Positions 48,253 to 57,255 of a stretch of DNA of 64,000 bases are shown here, piece after piece; position 1 is the first letter of the stretch, and every line of letters begins with the position of its first letter. The translations under genes and the position numbers were made by a program. The stretch comes from Arsenicicoccus piscis (GTDB taxonomy: Bacteria; Actinomycetota; Actinomycetes; Actinomycetales; Dermatophilaceae), in NCBI RefSeq assembly GCF_022568835.1, contig NZ_JAKZHV010000003.1:62001-126000 (forward strand). The letters are read 5' to 3'. Below the pieces are notes generated by a model. That model was not told the origin of the DNA. It ran no database searches and saw only the letters and a program-made list of their open reading frames with translations.

Positions 48253-50055
48253 TCACCGGTCCCGCGCCCGCCACCAGCTGATCACCGACCGGATCGCCAG
48301 CACGTCCGCGGTGATCTCCCCGGCCGGGCGCGGGGAGGTGACGGGGGTGGCCGTGATGCGGCGCAGCGGCACCTGGGCCTGCTCGAACAGCTCGCGCGAG
48401 GCCCGCGCGGTCGGGTGCCAGCAGGCGCCGAGGACGAGGTACCCGAGGGTCATCACCTCCTGCTCCATCGCCTGGTAGGGGGTGACGGCCCTCGGCTCGT
48501 CGGCGGCCGCGCGACGGGTGACCTGGTCGGCCTCGAGCAGCTCGTAGTAGAGGTGGCGGCGGTTCGCCCGGGCGGCCGCGGTGAACACCCGGCCGCTGGC
48601 GAGGTCCTGCAGCACCGCACCGATGCCCTCGATCACGCGCCGCCCGTGCGAGCGCACGTGCAGCACCGAGCGACCCCAGCCGGTCGCCCAGAGCACCGCG
48701 AGGGACACGACGACCGCGACCACGGTGTCTACGGCACGGTCGGTGACGTTGTGCCACGGGTCGAGACCGGGCGCGGCGGCCGAGGCGATGCTGAGCGCGA
48801 GCGGCGTGATGAACAGGACGGCGGCGGCGTAGTTGCGCACGACCAGCAGCTCGATCAGCAGCTGCAGCACCACCAGGATGACGACCACGGCCCAGCCGGT
48901 CGGGTGGACCTGGACGAGCACGGCGAAGAGCAGCAGACCACCGAGCGTGCCGACCAGGCGCTGCAGGCCGCGGGTCGTCTGCGCGGCGCGGGTCCCGCCC
49001 TGGTGCAGCACGAGGGCGCTGAACGCCACGGCCCAGTAGCCATGCCCGAGCCCGAGTGCCACGCTCAGCGCTCCGGCGATCGCCGTCGCCAGGCCGACGC
49101 GGAGCACCGACAGCAGGATCTCGCTCGGGCGCCGGGCAGCGGCCCGCAGCAGGTAGCCCGCGTCCGGGCGGCCGAGGGAGGACTCGCGCAGCTGCTCGAG
49201 GTCCACCTCGTCCTCGCGCCGCTCCGAGAGCTGGCGAGCCTGGGCGACGCTGGTGAGCTCGAGCCGGCGCGCGTCGGTGGTCTGCACCGACCCCCACGGC
49301 TCGGGGTCGATCCCGAGGGCGTGGGCGGACACCCGCGCCGACACGGCGGCGTAGCGCTCGGCCACCTCGCCCAGCCGGCGGGTCAGCAGCTGCAGCTCCG
49401 GGCCGCCGCCACCGCGTCCGCCGCCGTCGCGCAGGGCGGTCCAGGCGGCGTGGAGCGCGGTCGACGCCGCACCCCGCGCGGCGACGGCCTGCTGGGGTCC
49501 GCGGGTCGCCTCGAAGGTGTCGACCGCACGTTCGGCCTGGTCCACGGCTCGTCGCTCCGGTCCGTGCCGGTCGAGCGTCAGGTCGCTGAGCCCCACCACG
49601 AAGGCGATCGCGGCACCGGCCGCGACGAGCGCCATGATCTTTGCGACGGGGGCGCCGTGCTGGGCCATGAGGTTGGCCACGCCGACCACCAGGATGAAGA
49701 AGAAGGCCCCCGGCGGCCCGATCTTGAGCGCCTGGCACGCGAACGTCGCCACCATCGCCACCAGCACCATGGCGGCGATCCCCAGCACGGGCTGCCCCGC
49801 GGTGAGGGCGCCGAGGGTGGCGGCGGCGACCAGACCGACGCCCACGACGGCCATCAGTCGCGCCCGGAAGCGGCCTGGGCTGCTCGGCGCGTAGAGCGCG
49901 GTGAACGCACCCAGGGTCGAGATCAGCCCGAGCGACTGCTCACCGAGCGCGGTGGCGACCGACAGCGGGATCGCCAGGCTGATCGCGGCCTTCAGCGCGA
50001 CCGGCCAGCGTCGGACTCCTCGGTTGACCGCAAAGACGTCTCGCACCACACCCAC
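48253..50055 (-). CDS. FUSC-family membrane protein (aromatic acid exporter-like)
   Basis: A 600-residue protein. Two sets of membrane helices (LKAAISLAIPLSVATALGEQ, FFFILVVGVANLMAQHG; and LRVGLATAIAGALSVALGLG, AVVVILVVLQLLIELLVVRN) flank a central cytoplasmic region, with a second cytoplasmic part at the C-terminus. This is the FUSC/YccS/AaeB layout. These proteins are proposed exporters of aromatic acids or other small toxic compounds. It converges with the secreted hydrolase gene, ending 10 bp from it. Confidence 0.85.
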   Translation of the reverse strand: MGVVRDVFAVNRGVRRWPVALKAAISLAIPLSVATALGEQSLGLISTLGAFTALYAPSSPGRFRARLMAVVGVGLVAAATLGALTAGQPVLGIAAMVLVAMVATFACQALKIGPPGAFFFILVVGVANLMAQHGAPVAKIMALVAAGAAIAFVVGLSDLTLDRHGPERRAVDQAERAVDTFEATRGPQQAVAARGAASTALHAAWTALRDGGGRGGGGPELQLLTRRLGEVAERYAAVSARVSAHALGIDPEPWGSVQTTDARRLELTSVAQARQLSERREDEVDLEQLRESSLGRPDAGYLLRAAARRPSEILLSVLRVGLATAIAGALSVALGLGHGYWAVAFSALVLHQGGTRAAQTTRGLQRLVGTLGGLLLFAVLVQVHPTGWAVVVILVVLQLLIELLVVRNYAAAVLFITPLALSIASAAAPGLDPWHNVTDRAVDTVVAVVVSLAVLWATGWGRSVLHVRSHGRRVIEGIGAVLQDLASGRVFTAAARANRRHLYYELLEADQVTRRAAADEPRAVTPYQAMEQEVMTLGYLVLGACWHPTARASRELFEQAQVPLRRITATPVTSPRPAGEITADVLAIRSVISWWRARDR

Positions 50056-50129
50056 GGGTCCTACTGTGCCGCAGTGTCCCCGGCACTGTTCGGACTGTCC
50101 GGGTGTGGGTCAGGCGGTGCGGGTGCGGG

Positions 50130-50735
50130 TCAGGCGGAGCGGCCGGTCCGCGCGAGCACCCGCGCCTGTCGACCGGCCTCGGCCGGGACCTCGACGGGTC
50201 GCGCGAAGATGCCCGGGGCGTACGCGTGCTCGCCGAAACCGTCCACCGCGTGGTCGATCTCGTCGATCTCGGCGTCGGTGAGGACCTCGTCCCGACCCTG
50301 CGAGCGCGCCAGGTCCCAGCGGTGCACCAGCAGGTCGAACCCGTAGAACCGGGCGAGGGTCGCGCCGATCGTCGTGCGTCCGAAGGCCCCGTCGTACTCC
50401 CGGGCCCCGACGCTCGGGTCGGCCAGCGCCGCTCGGACGGTCGCCTCGTGGGAGCGCCACCGCTCGGCCGGGTCGGACCCGGTGGCGTCGTCGCGCAGCT
50501 CGACGTCCTGCCCGGCGAGGAAGTCCCGCTCGGTCGAGATGACGTGCTCGACGACGTCCGCGGCGGTCCACCCCGCGCAGGGGCTGGCGGCGCTCCAGTC
50601 GCCGACCTGGTCGACGACGGCGGTGAACGGGTCCGCGTGCCGGCCCCAGGACTCCAGGTCGGTGCTGATCTCGGACTGGGAGCTGGGCTGAGCGGTGTCG
50701 TGGGCGGTGTCGTGGGCGGTGTCGTGGGTCGCCAT
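50130..50735 (-). CDS. TIGR03086-family (mycothiol-dependent maleylpyruvate isomerase-like) protein
   Basis: A 201-residue protein from ATG 50735 behind AGGAGG. It belongs to the DinB-like metal-binding group: DQVGDWSAASPCAGWTAADV, VEHVISTERDFLAG, FYGFDLLVHRWDLARSQGRD. The conserved histidines in VEHV and VHRWD fit a metal site. Members use mycothiol or have unknown roles. The N-terminus carries a perfect tandem HDTA repeat (MATHDTAHDTAHDTAQ). It diverges from an AraC-type regulator 78 bp away. Confidence 0.82.
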   Translation of the reverse strand: MATHDTAHDTAHDTAQPSSQSEISTDLESWGRHADPFTAVVDQVGDWSAASPCAGWTAADVVEHVISTERDFLAGQDVELRDDATGSDPAERWRSHEATVRAALADPSVGAREYDGAFGRTTIGATLARFYGFDLLVHRWDLARSQGRDEVLTDAEIDEIDHAVDGFGEHAYAPGIFARPVEVPAEAGRQARVLARTGRSA

Positions 50736-50813
50736 GGTTCCTCCTCGGGTGGGGGTGCGCCGACCGGTCGACGGCCGGCGCCGGGTGAGGATCTCGACAC
50801 TAGGCTCGGCCAG

Positions 50814-51680
50814 GTGGCGGGTCTTGAGGATTCCCGACAGGTCCGGCCGAGCACGGCTCGCGCCCGGGACGACATCGAGCGCGCCCACCTGCGCGACCCC
50901 GCGGACCGCACGTTCGAGATCTACCGCTATGCGCCGCCGGAGGAGCTGAGCTGCTGGATCCGGCGCTACTGGATCCCCGTGTGGGACGTGCCGGAGCCGG
51001 CAGGCCGCGAGCAGAAGGTGCTGCAGTATCCCGTGACGCTCGCGGTGGTGTCCTCGACGTACGCGCACTTCATCGGGCCGCAGCGGGGCCTGTCGACGAA
51101 CGTGCTGGCGGGCCGCGGCTGGGCGTTCGGCGTCATGCTCGCGCCCGCCGCCGGTGCGCTGCTGCTCGGGACGTCGGTGTCCGAGCTGACCGATCGGCGG
51201 GTGCCGCTCGAGACGATCGCGGCGCTGGCCGAGCTGCCGGATCGACTCCGGCAGATCATGAGCGAGGACCCATCCGCGGTGGCCGCGCACGAGGCCGGCC
51301 GCCGGCTCGTCGAGGAGCGGCTGCGCACGCTGGGGGACCCCGATCAGGAGTCGCGGCTGGTCAACGCGCTGGTCACGGCCGTCGAGGACGACCCGGGGCT
51401 GACGTCGGTGGGTCAGCTGTGCGAGCGGTTCGGCCTGACCGAGCGGACGGTGCAGCGGCTGACCGCTCGCCGGCTGGGGCTCAGCCCGCTGTGGTTGATC
51501 CGGCGTCGACGGCTGCACGAGGCGGCCGAGCGCCTGCGCGAGCGACCCCGCAACCTCGCCGACGTCGCCGCCGAGCTGGGATATGCCGACCAGGCGCACT
51601 TCTCCCGCGACTTCCGGACGGCGACGGGGATGACGCCGGGGGAGTTCGCCCGGCTGCAGGCCGCAGGGTCAGCGACCTGA
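50814..51680 (+). CDS. AraC-family transcriptional regulator
   Basis: A 288-residue protein starting at GTG 50814. The N-terminal part (FEIYRYAPPEELSCWIRRYW, VLQYPVTLAVVSS) is a DUF6597-type sensor domain. The C-terminal half has two helix-turn-helix motifs (VGQLCERFGLTERTVQRLTA and LADVAAELGYADQAHFSRDF) with the AraC ending TGMTPGEFARLQ. It probably controls the divergent TIGR03086 gene and itself through the 78-bp gap. Its end overlaps the end of the convergent hydrolase gene by 12 bp. Confidence 0.9.
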   Translation: MAGLEDSRQVRPSTARARDDIERAHLRDPADRTFEIYRYAPPEELSCWIRRYWIPVWDVPEPAGREQKVLQYPVTLAVVSSTYAHFIGPQRGLSTNVLAGRGWAFGVMLAPAAGALLLGTSVSELTDRRVPLETIAALAELPDRLRQIMSEDPSAVAAHEAGRRLVEERLRTLGDPDQESRLVNALVTAVEDDPGLTSVGQLCERFGLTERTVQRLTARRLGLSPLWLIRRRRLHEAAERLRERPRNLADVAAELGYADQAHFSRDFRTATGMTPGEFARLQAAGSAT

Positions 51681-52529
51681 CCCGACGGTGCGGTCCAGGA
51701 AGGCGAGGATCTCGGCCGTCACCTCGTCGCGGTTGGTCTCGTTGAGCAGCTCGTGCCGGGCCTCGGGGTAGATCGTCACGGTCACGTCGGTGAGCCCCGC
51801 CTCGCGGTAGCGCTCGCCGACGACCTCGATCGCGCGCCCGCCGTCCGCCAGCGGGTCGGCGTCGCCCGAGACGAGCAGGATCGGCAGGTCGGGGCGCAGC
51901 TCGCGCAGCCGCTCGGGGTCGGCCGCGGCCGCCAGCGTCCCCATCCCGCGGAAGGCCTCCGACTCGAAGCCGCACCCCTCGTCGGCGACGTAGCGGTCGA
52001 CCTCGGCCTCGTCCCGGCTCAGCCACTCGAAACCGGTGCGCTGCTCGAACCCGGCGTTGAAGGCGCTGAGGTCGGCGGGCTCGGGCGAGTCCAGCATGCC
52101 CGAGATGGACCCGGCCTCGGCCGTGCCGGAGAGCACCACGGCGTCGACGTCGGCGCTGTGGTCGAGCAGGTACTGCTGGGTCGCGAACGACCCCAGGCTG
52201 TGCCCGAACAGCGCCAGCGGCAGATCCGGCTCGTCCTCGCGGATGCGCTGCCGCACCCGGTCCACGTCGTCGATCCACCCCAGCCACGAGTCCGGCCCCC
52301 ACTGTCCGTAGCGCCCCTGCGCGGTGCGGCCCGAGCCGCGCGCATCGGGCGCGTAGACCAGGTAGCCGGCACCGGCCAGCGCTCCGGCGAAGCGCCGGTA
52401 GCGCCCCGCGTGCTCGCCGAGACCGTGCTGCACCTGCACGACCGCTCGCGGCCGGCCCTGCGGGGCGAAGCGATAGACCTGCAGCTCGATGCCGTCGGCG
52501 GTGGGGACAGTGATGGTCGACTCGTCCAT
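51669..52529 (-). CDS. Alpha/beta hydrolase (monoacylglycerol lipase-like)
   Basis: A protein of about 286 residues from ATG 52529, with GAAGG 7 bases upstream; a GTG 2 codons earlier is possible. It reads VVQVQHGLGEHAGRYRRFAG, LFGHSLGSFATQQYLLDH (nucleophile Ser in GHSLG), LLVSGDADPLADGG (Asp) and EARHELLNE (His), the lysophospholipase/monoglyceride lipase pattern. It is cytosolic and would hydrolyse ester bonds of lipids; the substrate is inferred. It is the last of the five genes inserted between the DUF721 gene and gyrB. Confidence 0.87.
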   Translation of the reverse strand: MDESTITVPTADGIELQVYRFAPQGRPRAVVQVQHGLGEHAGRYRRFAGALAGAGYLVYAPDARGSGRTAQGRYGQWGPDSWLGWIDDVDRVRQRIREDEPDLPLALFGHSLGSFATQQYLLDHSADVDAVVLSGTAEAGSISGMLDSPEPADLSAFNAGFEQRTGFEWLSRDEAEVDRYVADEGCGFESEAFRGMGTLAAAADPERLRELRPDLPILLVSGDADPLADGGRAIEVVGERYREAGLTDVTVTIYPEARHELLNETNRDEVTAEILAFLDRTVGSGR

Positions 52530-52655
52530 GACCACACCTTCGCAGCAGCGCGTCGTTGCTGCACCCCGAGAGGGCCGGTGAACTGGTGGTCGTGTTGGCT
52601 GGCTGGTCGTGTGTGGGCTGGTCGTCGTGGGTGGAGGGAAAGCCCGGCGGCTGGT

Positions 52656-53279
52656 CTAGCCGTAGGTGTCGCGCGGCCCCCGACCCTGGGCGGCCCGTCG
52701 GCCGTAGCGCCAGGTCGGGGTCGCCGGTCCTACGACGCGCAGCTCGACCACCGTGTCGGCACCGAGCTCGGCATTCATCCGGCCGAGGACCTGGCTGGTG
52801 AGGTAGCGGATCTGGGTGGCCCACGCGGTCGAGCTGGCGCGCACGGTGAGCACCCCGTCGATGAACGACACCGGCTCGCTGTGCTGCGCGACGTCCCCAC
52901 CCACGATCTGGTCCCAGCGTCCGAGCACCGAGCCGACCGCCACCTCGGTCTGCCAGCCCCGCTCACCGAGCAGGTGGTCCAGCGAGTCGGCGATGGCGAG
53001 CGGGTCGCGGTCGTCCTTGCCCGCGCCGGTGCGGCGCACCTCGTTGACCTCGTTGCGGAGACGCGGCTTGGGCTTCATCCCGGGACGAAGTCCCTTGGCC
53101 TTGGCCGCTGCTCGCGCCCGCGCGAGGGCGGCCGCAGCCGCGGTCGCCGCGTTGTCGGGGTCGGCCCGCGGGTCGGGCTTGGCCGCCAGCCGGTCGCGCT
53201 CGAGGTCGGCCACGGGCACGTCGCTGGGCGCAGGGTCCGTAAGGTCGGTGCCGTCAGGCGGATTCGTCGCCGGGCTCAT
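52656..53279 (-). CDS. DUF721 (DciA-like) protein
   Basis: A 207-residue protein. An Ala/Arg/Lys-rich N-terminal half precedes the DUF721 domain ([59 protein letters not shown]). DciA proteins of this family load the replicative helicase DnaB in bacteria lacking DnaC. Its start overlaps the recF end by 26 bp, the usual actinobacterial arrangement. Confidence 0.92.
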   Translation of the reverse strand: MSPATNPPDGTDLTDPAPSDVPVADLERDRLAAKPDPRADPDNAATAAAAALARARAAAKAKGLRPGMKPKPRLRNEVNEVRRTGAGKDDRDPLAIADSLDHLLGERGWQTEVAVGSVLGRWDQIVGGDVAQHSEPVSFIDGVLTVRASSTAWATQIRYLTSQVLGRMNAELGADTVVELRVVGPATPTWRYGRRAAQGRGPRDTYG

Positions 53280-54495
53280 GGCTCACCTCCCCACGTTTCA
53301 CGTGGAACGTCGTAGCCCCCGGGCCTCGCAGCGCCGCTGGCACGTCCTCGCCGACGGCCGCGGTGACGATCACCTGCTCGGCATCACCGATCCGGGCGGC
53401 GAGCCGCTCCCGCCGAACGGAGTCGAGCTCGGCGAACACGTCGTCGAGGATGAGCACGGGGTCGTCACGCAGGTCGACACGCAGCAGCGCGAAGGCGGCG
53501 AGGCGCAGCCCGAGCGCGAACGACCAGGACTCGCCGTGCGACGCGTAGCCCTTGGCGGGCAGCTCGCCGAGCCCCAGCACCACGTCGTCGCGATGCGGTC
53601 CGACGAGGGTGAGCCCGCGCTCTACCTCCTGCTGGCGCACGAGCGCGAGCGAGCTGCGCATCGCCTCGGCGAGCTCCGCGATCTCGGGGACCTCGCCGTC
53701 GGCGAGCGCGGTGGCTACCTCCTCGCGCAGCGACGAGCGGTAGGTGAGCCGCGCGTCCGACTGCGAGTCGCTGACCGCGTCGTAGGCCTCCGCGAGGTGC
53801 GGACCGAGGTCGCGCAGCAGCCGCAGCCGGGCGTAGAGCAGGTGCGAGCCGACCTCGGACAGGTGGCTGTCCCACACGTCGAGGGTGTGCAGGGCGGCGT
53901 CGCGCTGCTCCTCCAGCGACGGCCCGCCCGCAGCACCGGCCGACGCCGACGAGCGACCACGGCGGGCGCCTGCGGGCCGCAGGATCGCCGCACCCTGTTT
54001 GAGCAGGGCGTTGCGCTGCTTGAGGATCCGGTCGTAGTCGGCCCGCACCCCGGCCCAGCGCGGCTGCCGGGCGACGAGCAGGTCGTCGACGAACCGGCGC
54101 CGCTCGCTCGGGTCACCCTTGACCAGCGCCAGGTCCTCGGGGGCGAACAGCACGGTGCGCAGCGTGCCCAGGATCTCGCGCGGTCGGGGGACCGGCGTGC
54201 GGTTGAGCTGGGCCCGGTTGGAGCGCCCGGGGATGATCTCGAGCTCGACCAGGGTCTCGCGGCCGTCGCGCACGACGACCCCGCGCACGACCGCGCTCTC
54301 GGCGCCGAAGCGCACGAGCGGGGCGTCCTGGGCGACGCGGTGCGAGCCCAGGGTGGCGAGGTAGCCGATCGCCTCGACGAGGTTGGTCTTGCCCTGGCCG
54401 TTCAGCCCGACGAGCGTCGTCACCCCAGGCCCGAGCGGCAGCTCCGCGGTCTCATAGCTGCGGAAGTTGCCGACCGAGAGGTGACGGACGTGCAC
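53254..54495 (-). CDS. recF: RecF DNA repair protein
   Basis: A 413-residue SMC-like ATPase that loads RecA at gaps with RecO and RecR. It starts [19 protein letters not shown] and shows Walker [19 protein letters not shown], the signature region LVGPHRDDV and the D-loop region [19 protein letters not shown] (Walker B). It lies 9 bp after gnd. A parS-like palindrome lies within its last codons. Confidence 0.96.
   Translation of the reverse strand: MHVRHLSVGNFRSYETAELPLGPGVTTLVGLNGQGKTNLVEAIGYLATLGSHRVAQDAPLVRFGAESAVVRGVVVRDGRETLVELEIIPGRSNRAQLNRTPVPRPREILGTLRTVLFAPEDLALVKGDPSERRRFVDDLLVARQPRWAGVRADYDRILKQRNALLKQGAAILRPAGARRGRSSASAGAAGGPSLEEQRDAALHTLDVWDSHLSEVGSHLLYARLRLLRDLGPHLAEAYDAVSDSQSDARLTYRSSLREEVATALADGEVPEIAELAEAMRSSLALVRQQEVERGLTLVGPHRDDVVLGLGELPAKGYASHGESWSFALGLRLAAFALLRVDLRDDPVLILDDVFAELDSVRRERLAARIGDAEQVIVTAAVGEDVPAALRGPGATTFHVKRGEVSHEPGDESA
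53295..53308. promoter_or_regulatory. parS-like site inside recF
   Basis: GTTTCACGTGGAAC matches the ParB-binding palindrome GTTTCACGTGAAAC at 13 of 14 positions and lies in the recF coding sequence about 3.6 kb left of oriC. ParB bound here would help segregate origins. Confidence 0.8.
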
Positions 54496-54504
54496 CTGGC
54501 TCGG

Positions 54505-55494
54505 TCAGGCCTGGCCGGACGACTTCGCGTCGGCCTTGGCCGCCGACTCCTTGGCACCGGTCGTGTCCTCCTTGGGCTCGGCGCCCTGGTGGACGTCGGC
54601 CATGGGGGTGCCCTCGAGCATCTTGACGGCGTGCCCGCCGAACTGGCCGCGCAGCGCGGCGACCGCCTGCATCGCGGGCGAGTTCTCCTGGCGGGAGGCG
54701 AACCGGGCGAAGAGCGAGGCGGCGAGGACGGGCATCGGCACGGCGTTCTCGATGCCCTCCTCGAGGGTCCAACGGCCCTCGCCGGAGTCGGTGGTGAACT
54801 CGCTGATGCCCTCGAGGTCGGGGTGCTCGTCGAGCGCCTTCACCATCAGGTCGAGCAGCCAGGAGCGCACGACGGTGCCCCGGGTCCAGGCCTTGAAGCA
54901 GCCGTGCACGTCCTCGACGATGTCCTTGGCGAGCAGCAGCTCGAAGCCCTCGGCGTAGGCGTGCATCAGGCCGTACTCGATGCCGTTGTGCACCATCTTG
55001 GCGTAGTGGCCCGCACCGAGCTTGCCCGCGTGGACGAAGCCCTCGTCGCGGGGACCCTCGGGCCGCAGCGCGTCGAAGATCGGCATCGCCCGCTCGACGT
55101 CGGCTTCCTGCCCGCCGCACATCAGGCCGTAGCCGTACTCCTTGCCCCAGATGCCCCCGGACACGCCCACGTCCATGTAGTGCACACCCTTGGGCTCCAG
55201 CAGCGCGCCGTTGACGATGTCGTCGGTCCACTTGCTGTTGCCGCCGTCGATGACCAGGTCACCCTCCTCGAGGAGGTCGCCGAGGGCCGTGACGGTCTCG
55301 CGGGTCGGGTCGCCGGCGGGGACCATCACCCACACGACGCGGGGTGCCGACAGCTTGCCGACGAGGTCCTCGAGCGAGCTGGCGTCGCTCAGGTCGGGGT
55401 TGCGGTCGTAACCGACGACGTCGTGACCGGCCGCGCGCAACCGGTCCCGCATGTTGCCGCCCATCTTGCCGAGGCCGATGAGTCCGAGCTGCAT
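54505..55494 (-). CDS. gnd: 6-phosphogluconate dehydrogenase, decarboxylating (short form)
   Basis: A 329-residue enzyme from ATG 55494 that oxidises 6-phosphogluconate to ribulose 5-phosphate and CO2 in the pentose phosphate pathway. It begins MQLGLIGLGKMGGNMRDRL (dinucleotide fold) and contains DGGNSKWTDD, MDVGVSGGIWGKEYGYGLMC and AGHYAKMVHNGIEYGLM. The length fits the short NAD-type Gnd rather than the 470-residue form. A hydrophilic tail rich in Lys and Ala ends it. The place between dnaN and recF is common in actinobacteria. Confidence 0.95.
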   Translation of the reverse strand: MQLGLIGLGKMGGNMRDRLRAAGHDVVGYDRNPDLSDASSLEDLVGKLSAPRVVWVMVPAGDPTRETVTALGDLLEEGDLVIDGGNSKWTDDIVNGALLEPKGVHYMDVGVSGGIWGKEYGYGLMCGGQEADVERAMPIFDALRPEGPRDEGFVHAGKLGAGHYAKMVHNGIEYGLMHAYAEGFELLLAKDIVEDVHGCFKAWTRGTVVRSWLLDLMVKALDEHPDLEGISEFTTDSGEGRWTLEEGIENAVPMPVLAASLFARFASRQENSPAMQAVAALRGQFGGHAVKMLEGTPMADVHQGAEPKEDTTGAKESAAKADAKSSGQA

Positions 55495-55525
55495 GGTGGG
55501 TGCCTTTCGGTGGGGTGATGGTGCG

Positions 55526-56659
55526 TCAGGCCGGGAAACGCACCGGCATGAGGACGTAGCGGTAACGCAGGTCAGGCGCAGCGCCGGGCTCCGACTGCCC
55601 ACAGAGTACGGCGGGACGGCTCGGCTGGGTGAACTGCAGCCGGGTCAGTGGCGTGCCGACCGCGCCGAGACCGTCCAGCAGGAAGTGCGGGTTGAAGCCG
55701 ATCTCGATCTCCGGACCGGTGAGCGTGCACTCGACGGCCTCGCTGGCCTGGGCGTCGTCACCGGCGCCGGCCTCGATGGAGACCTGGCCGTCGGTGAAGC
55801 GCAGCCGGACCGGGGTGTTGCGCTCGGCGACCAGGGAGACGCGCTTGACCGCCTCGACCAGCGCCGCGGTGTCGACCACGGCTTCGGTCTCGACCGACGT
55901 CGGGAAGATGGAGGTGACCTTGGGGTACTCGCCGTCGAGCAGGCGGGTGGTCGTGCGCCGCGAGCCGGCCTCGAAGCCGACCAGACCGTCACCGCCGGCC
56001 GCCGAGCCGAGGGCGATCTCGACCGAGCCGGAGGCACCGAGCGACTTGGCGGTGTCGGAGAGCAGTCGGGCGGGGACCAGCGCGACGTGGTTGGCGTCGG
56101 TGGCCTGCGGCGACCAGGTCAGCTCGCGCATCGCCAGCCGGTAGCGGTCGGTGGCCAGCAGCGTCATGGTGTCGCCCTCGATCTCGACCCGGACGCCGGT
56201 GAGGATCGGCAGGGTGTCACCGCGGTCCGCAGCCACCGCCACCTGGGCGACGGCCTGGGTGAACGTCGTGCCGTCGATGGTGCCGCTGCCCTCGGGCGAG
56301 ATCGGCAGCGTGGGGTAGTCGTCGGCGGGCATCTGCAGCAGCGCGAACCGGCTCGACCCGCAGGTGACCTGGACCTTGTGCCCGTCGGCCGCCAGCTCGA
56401 TCGGGCGGTTGGGCAGGTTGCGGCAGATGTCGGCGAGCAGCCGGCCGAGGACGAGCACGGTGCCGGCCTCGCTCACCTCGGCGGCGATGGTCAGCCGGGC
56501 CGAGATCTCGTAGTCATAGGCCGACAAGGTCACGGTGTCGTCGTCACCGGCCTCGATGAGCAGTCCGGCAAGGACCGGGACCGGAGCCCTGTTGGGCAGC
56601 GCACGCGCCACCCACGTCACGGCCTCGGCGAGGACCTCACGCTCGACACGGAACTTCAC
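55526..56659 (-). CDS. dnaN: DNA polymerase III beta subunit (sliding clamp)
   Basis: A 377-residue clamp from GTG 56659 behind AAGGTGG; the frame is open upstream into oriC but is not coding there. It starts KFRVEREVLAEAVTWVARAL and contains PVLAGLLIEAGDDD, ATDRYRLAMRELTW and the C-terminal YRYVLMPVRFPA, which forms the hydrophobic pocket for polymerase and other clamp partners. It is the first gene left of oriC. Confidence 0.97.
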   Translation of the reverse strand: MKFRVEREVLAEAVTWVARALPNRAPVPVLAGLLIEAGDDDTVTLSAYDYEISARLTIAAEVSEAGTVLVLGRLLADICRNLPNRPIELAADGHKVQVTCGSSRFALLQMPADDYPTLPISPEGSGTIDGTTFTQAVAQVAVAADRGDTLPILTGVRVEIEGDTMTLLATDRYRLAMRELTWSPQATDANHVALVPARLLSDTAKSLGASGSVEIALGSAAGGDGLVGFEAGSRRTTTRLLDGEYPKVTSIFPTSVETEAVVDTAALVEAVKRVSLVAERNTPVRLRFTDGQVSIEAGAGDDAQASEAVECTLTGPEIEIGFNPHFLLDGLGAVGTPLTRLQFTQPSRPAVLCGQSEPGAAPDLRYRYVLMPVRFPA

Positions 56660-57255
56660 CGTTGCCCACCTTTCGTGCTTGCTCGTGGCTCGACAGTAGT
56701 GCACCACGAGCGGGTGTCGTAGCCCAGTCCGGTAGTTCGTGCAGCCGTCATCCCCAGCCCTCGTCCCCAAGTTCGTGGGGCGGATCAGATCCAGGTGGTG
56801 GAACTCATCGTTGTCATAGGTCCTGTGCATCCTGTGGAGGACCATCATCGCCGCTGGTGAGGTCGGCGTGGCCGGTGTTGACGGGGTGTGGACGGCGCTG
56901 GGGTCGCGCTACCCCTCCTTGTGGACGACGAGGAGTTGTCCACAGGCCGAAGCATTCATCCCCACCCCATCCCCAGCATTGAACGGTCAAATTGTCCGCT
57001 AGTCCACGAGTTGCCCACATGCGTGCGGCGGGCTGGAAGCAGGAAAAGGGGCCCAAAACGCCCCGTCGGTCGAGGTGGAGCGCTGTCCACACGGTTATCC
57101 ACAACTGGGGACACACCCAGGCAGGTGAAACTCTCCGTAGTTAGTATTGACTGAAAGTAGCCACCTGTGGGAATGGCGTCACGGCGACGAGAGCGGTGGA
57201 GATGGGATCAGTCTCGTGACGCTCTGGAGCCGGCGCCCGCAGGTGCTGGAGCGAG
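56660..57255. other. oriC: Chromosomal replication origin (oriC)
   Basis: The 596-bp dnaN-dnaA gap holds DnaA boxes in both orientations: perfect TTGTCCACA (56936-56944) and TTATCCACA (57095-57103), plus near matches CTGTCCACA (57083-57091), TTGCCCACA (57011-57019), TCGTCCACA on the minus strand (56920-56928) and CCGTCCACA on the minus strand (56887-56895). A short AT-richer stretch, TTAGTATTGACTGAAAG (near 57,141), is a possible unwinding site. Genes on either side are transcribed away from it. Confidence 0.9.

Noticed and set aside
55495-55602. Longer N-terminus for Gnd
   Set aside because: The dinucleotide-binding motif begins exactly at ATG 55494, with a ribosome-binding site before it.
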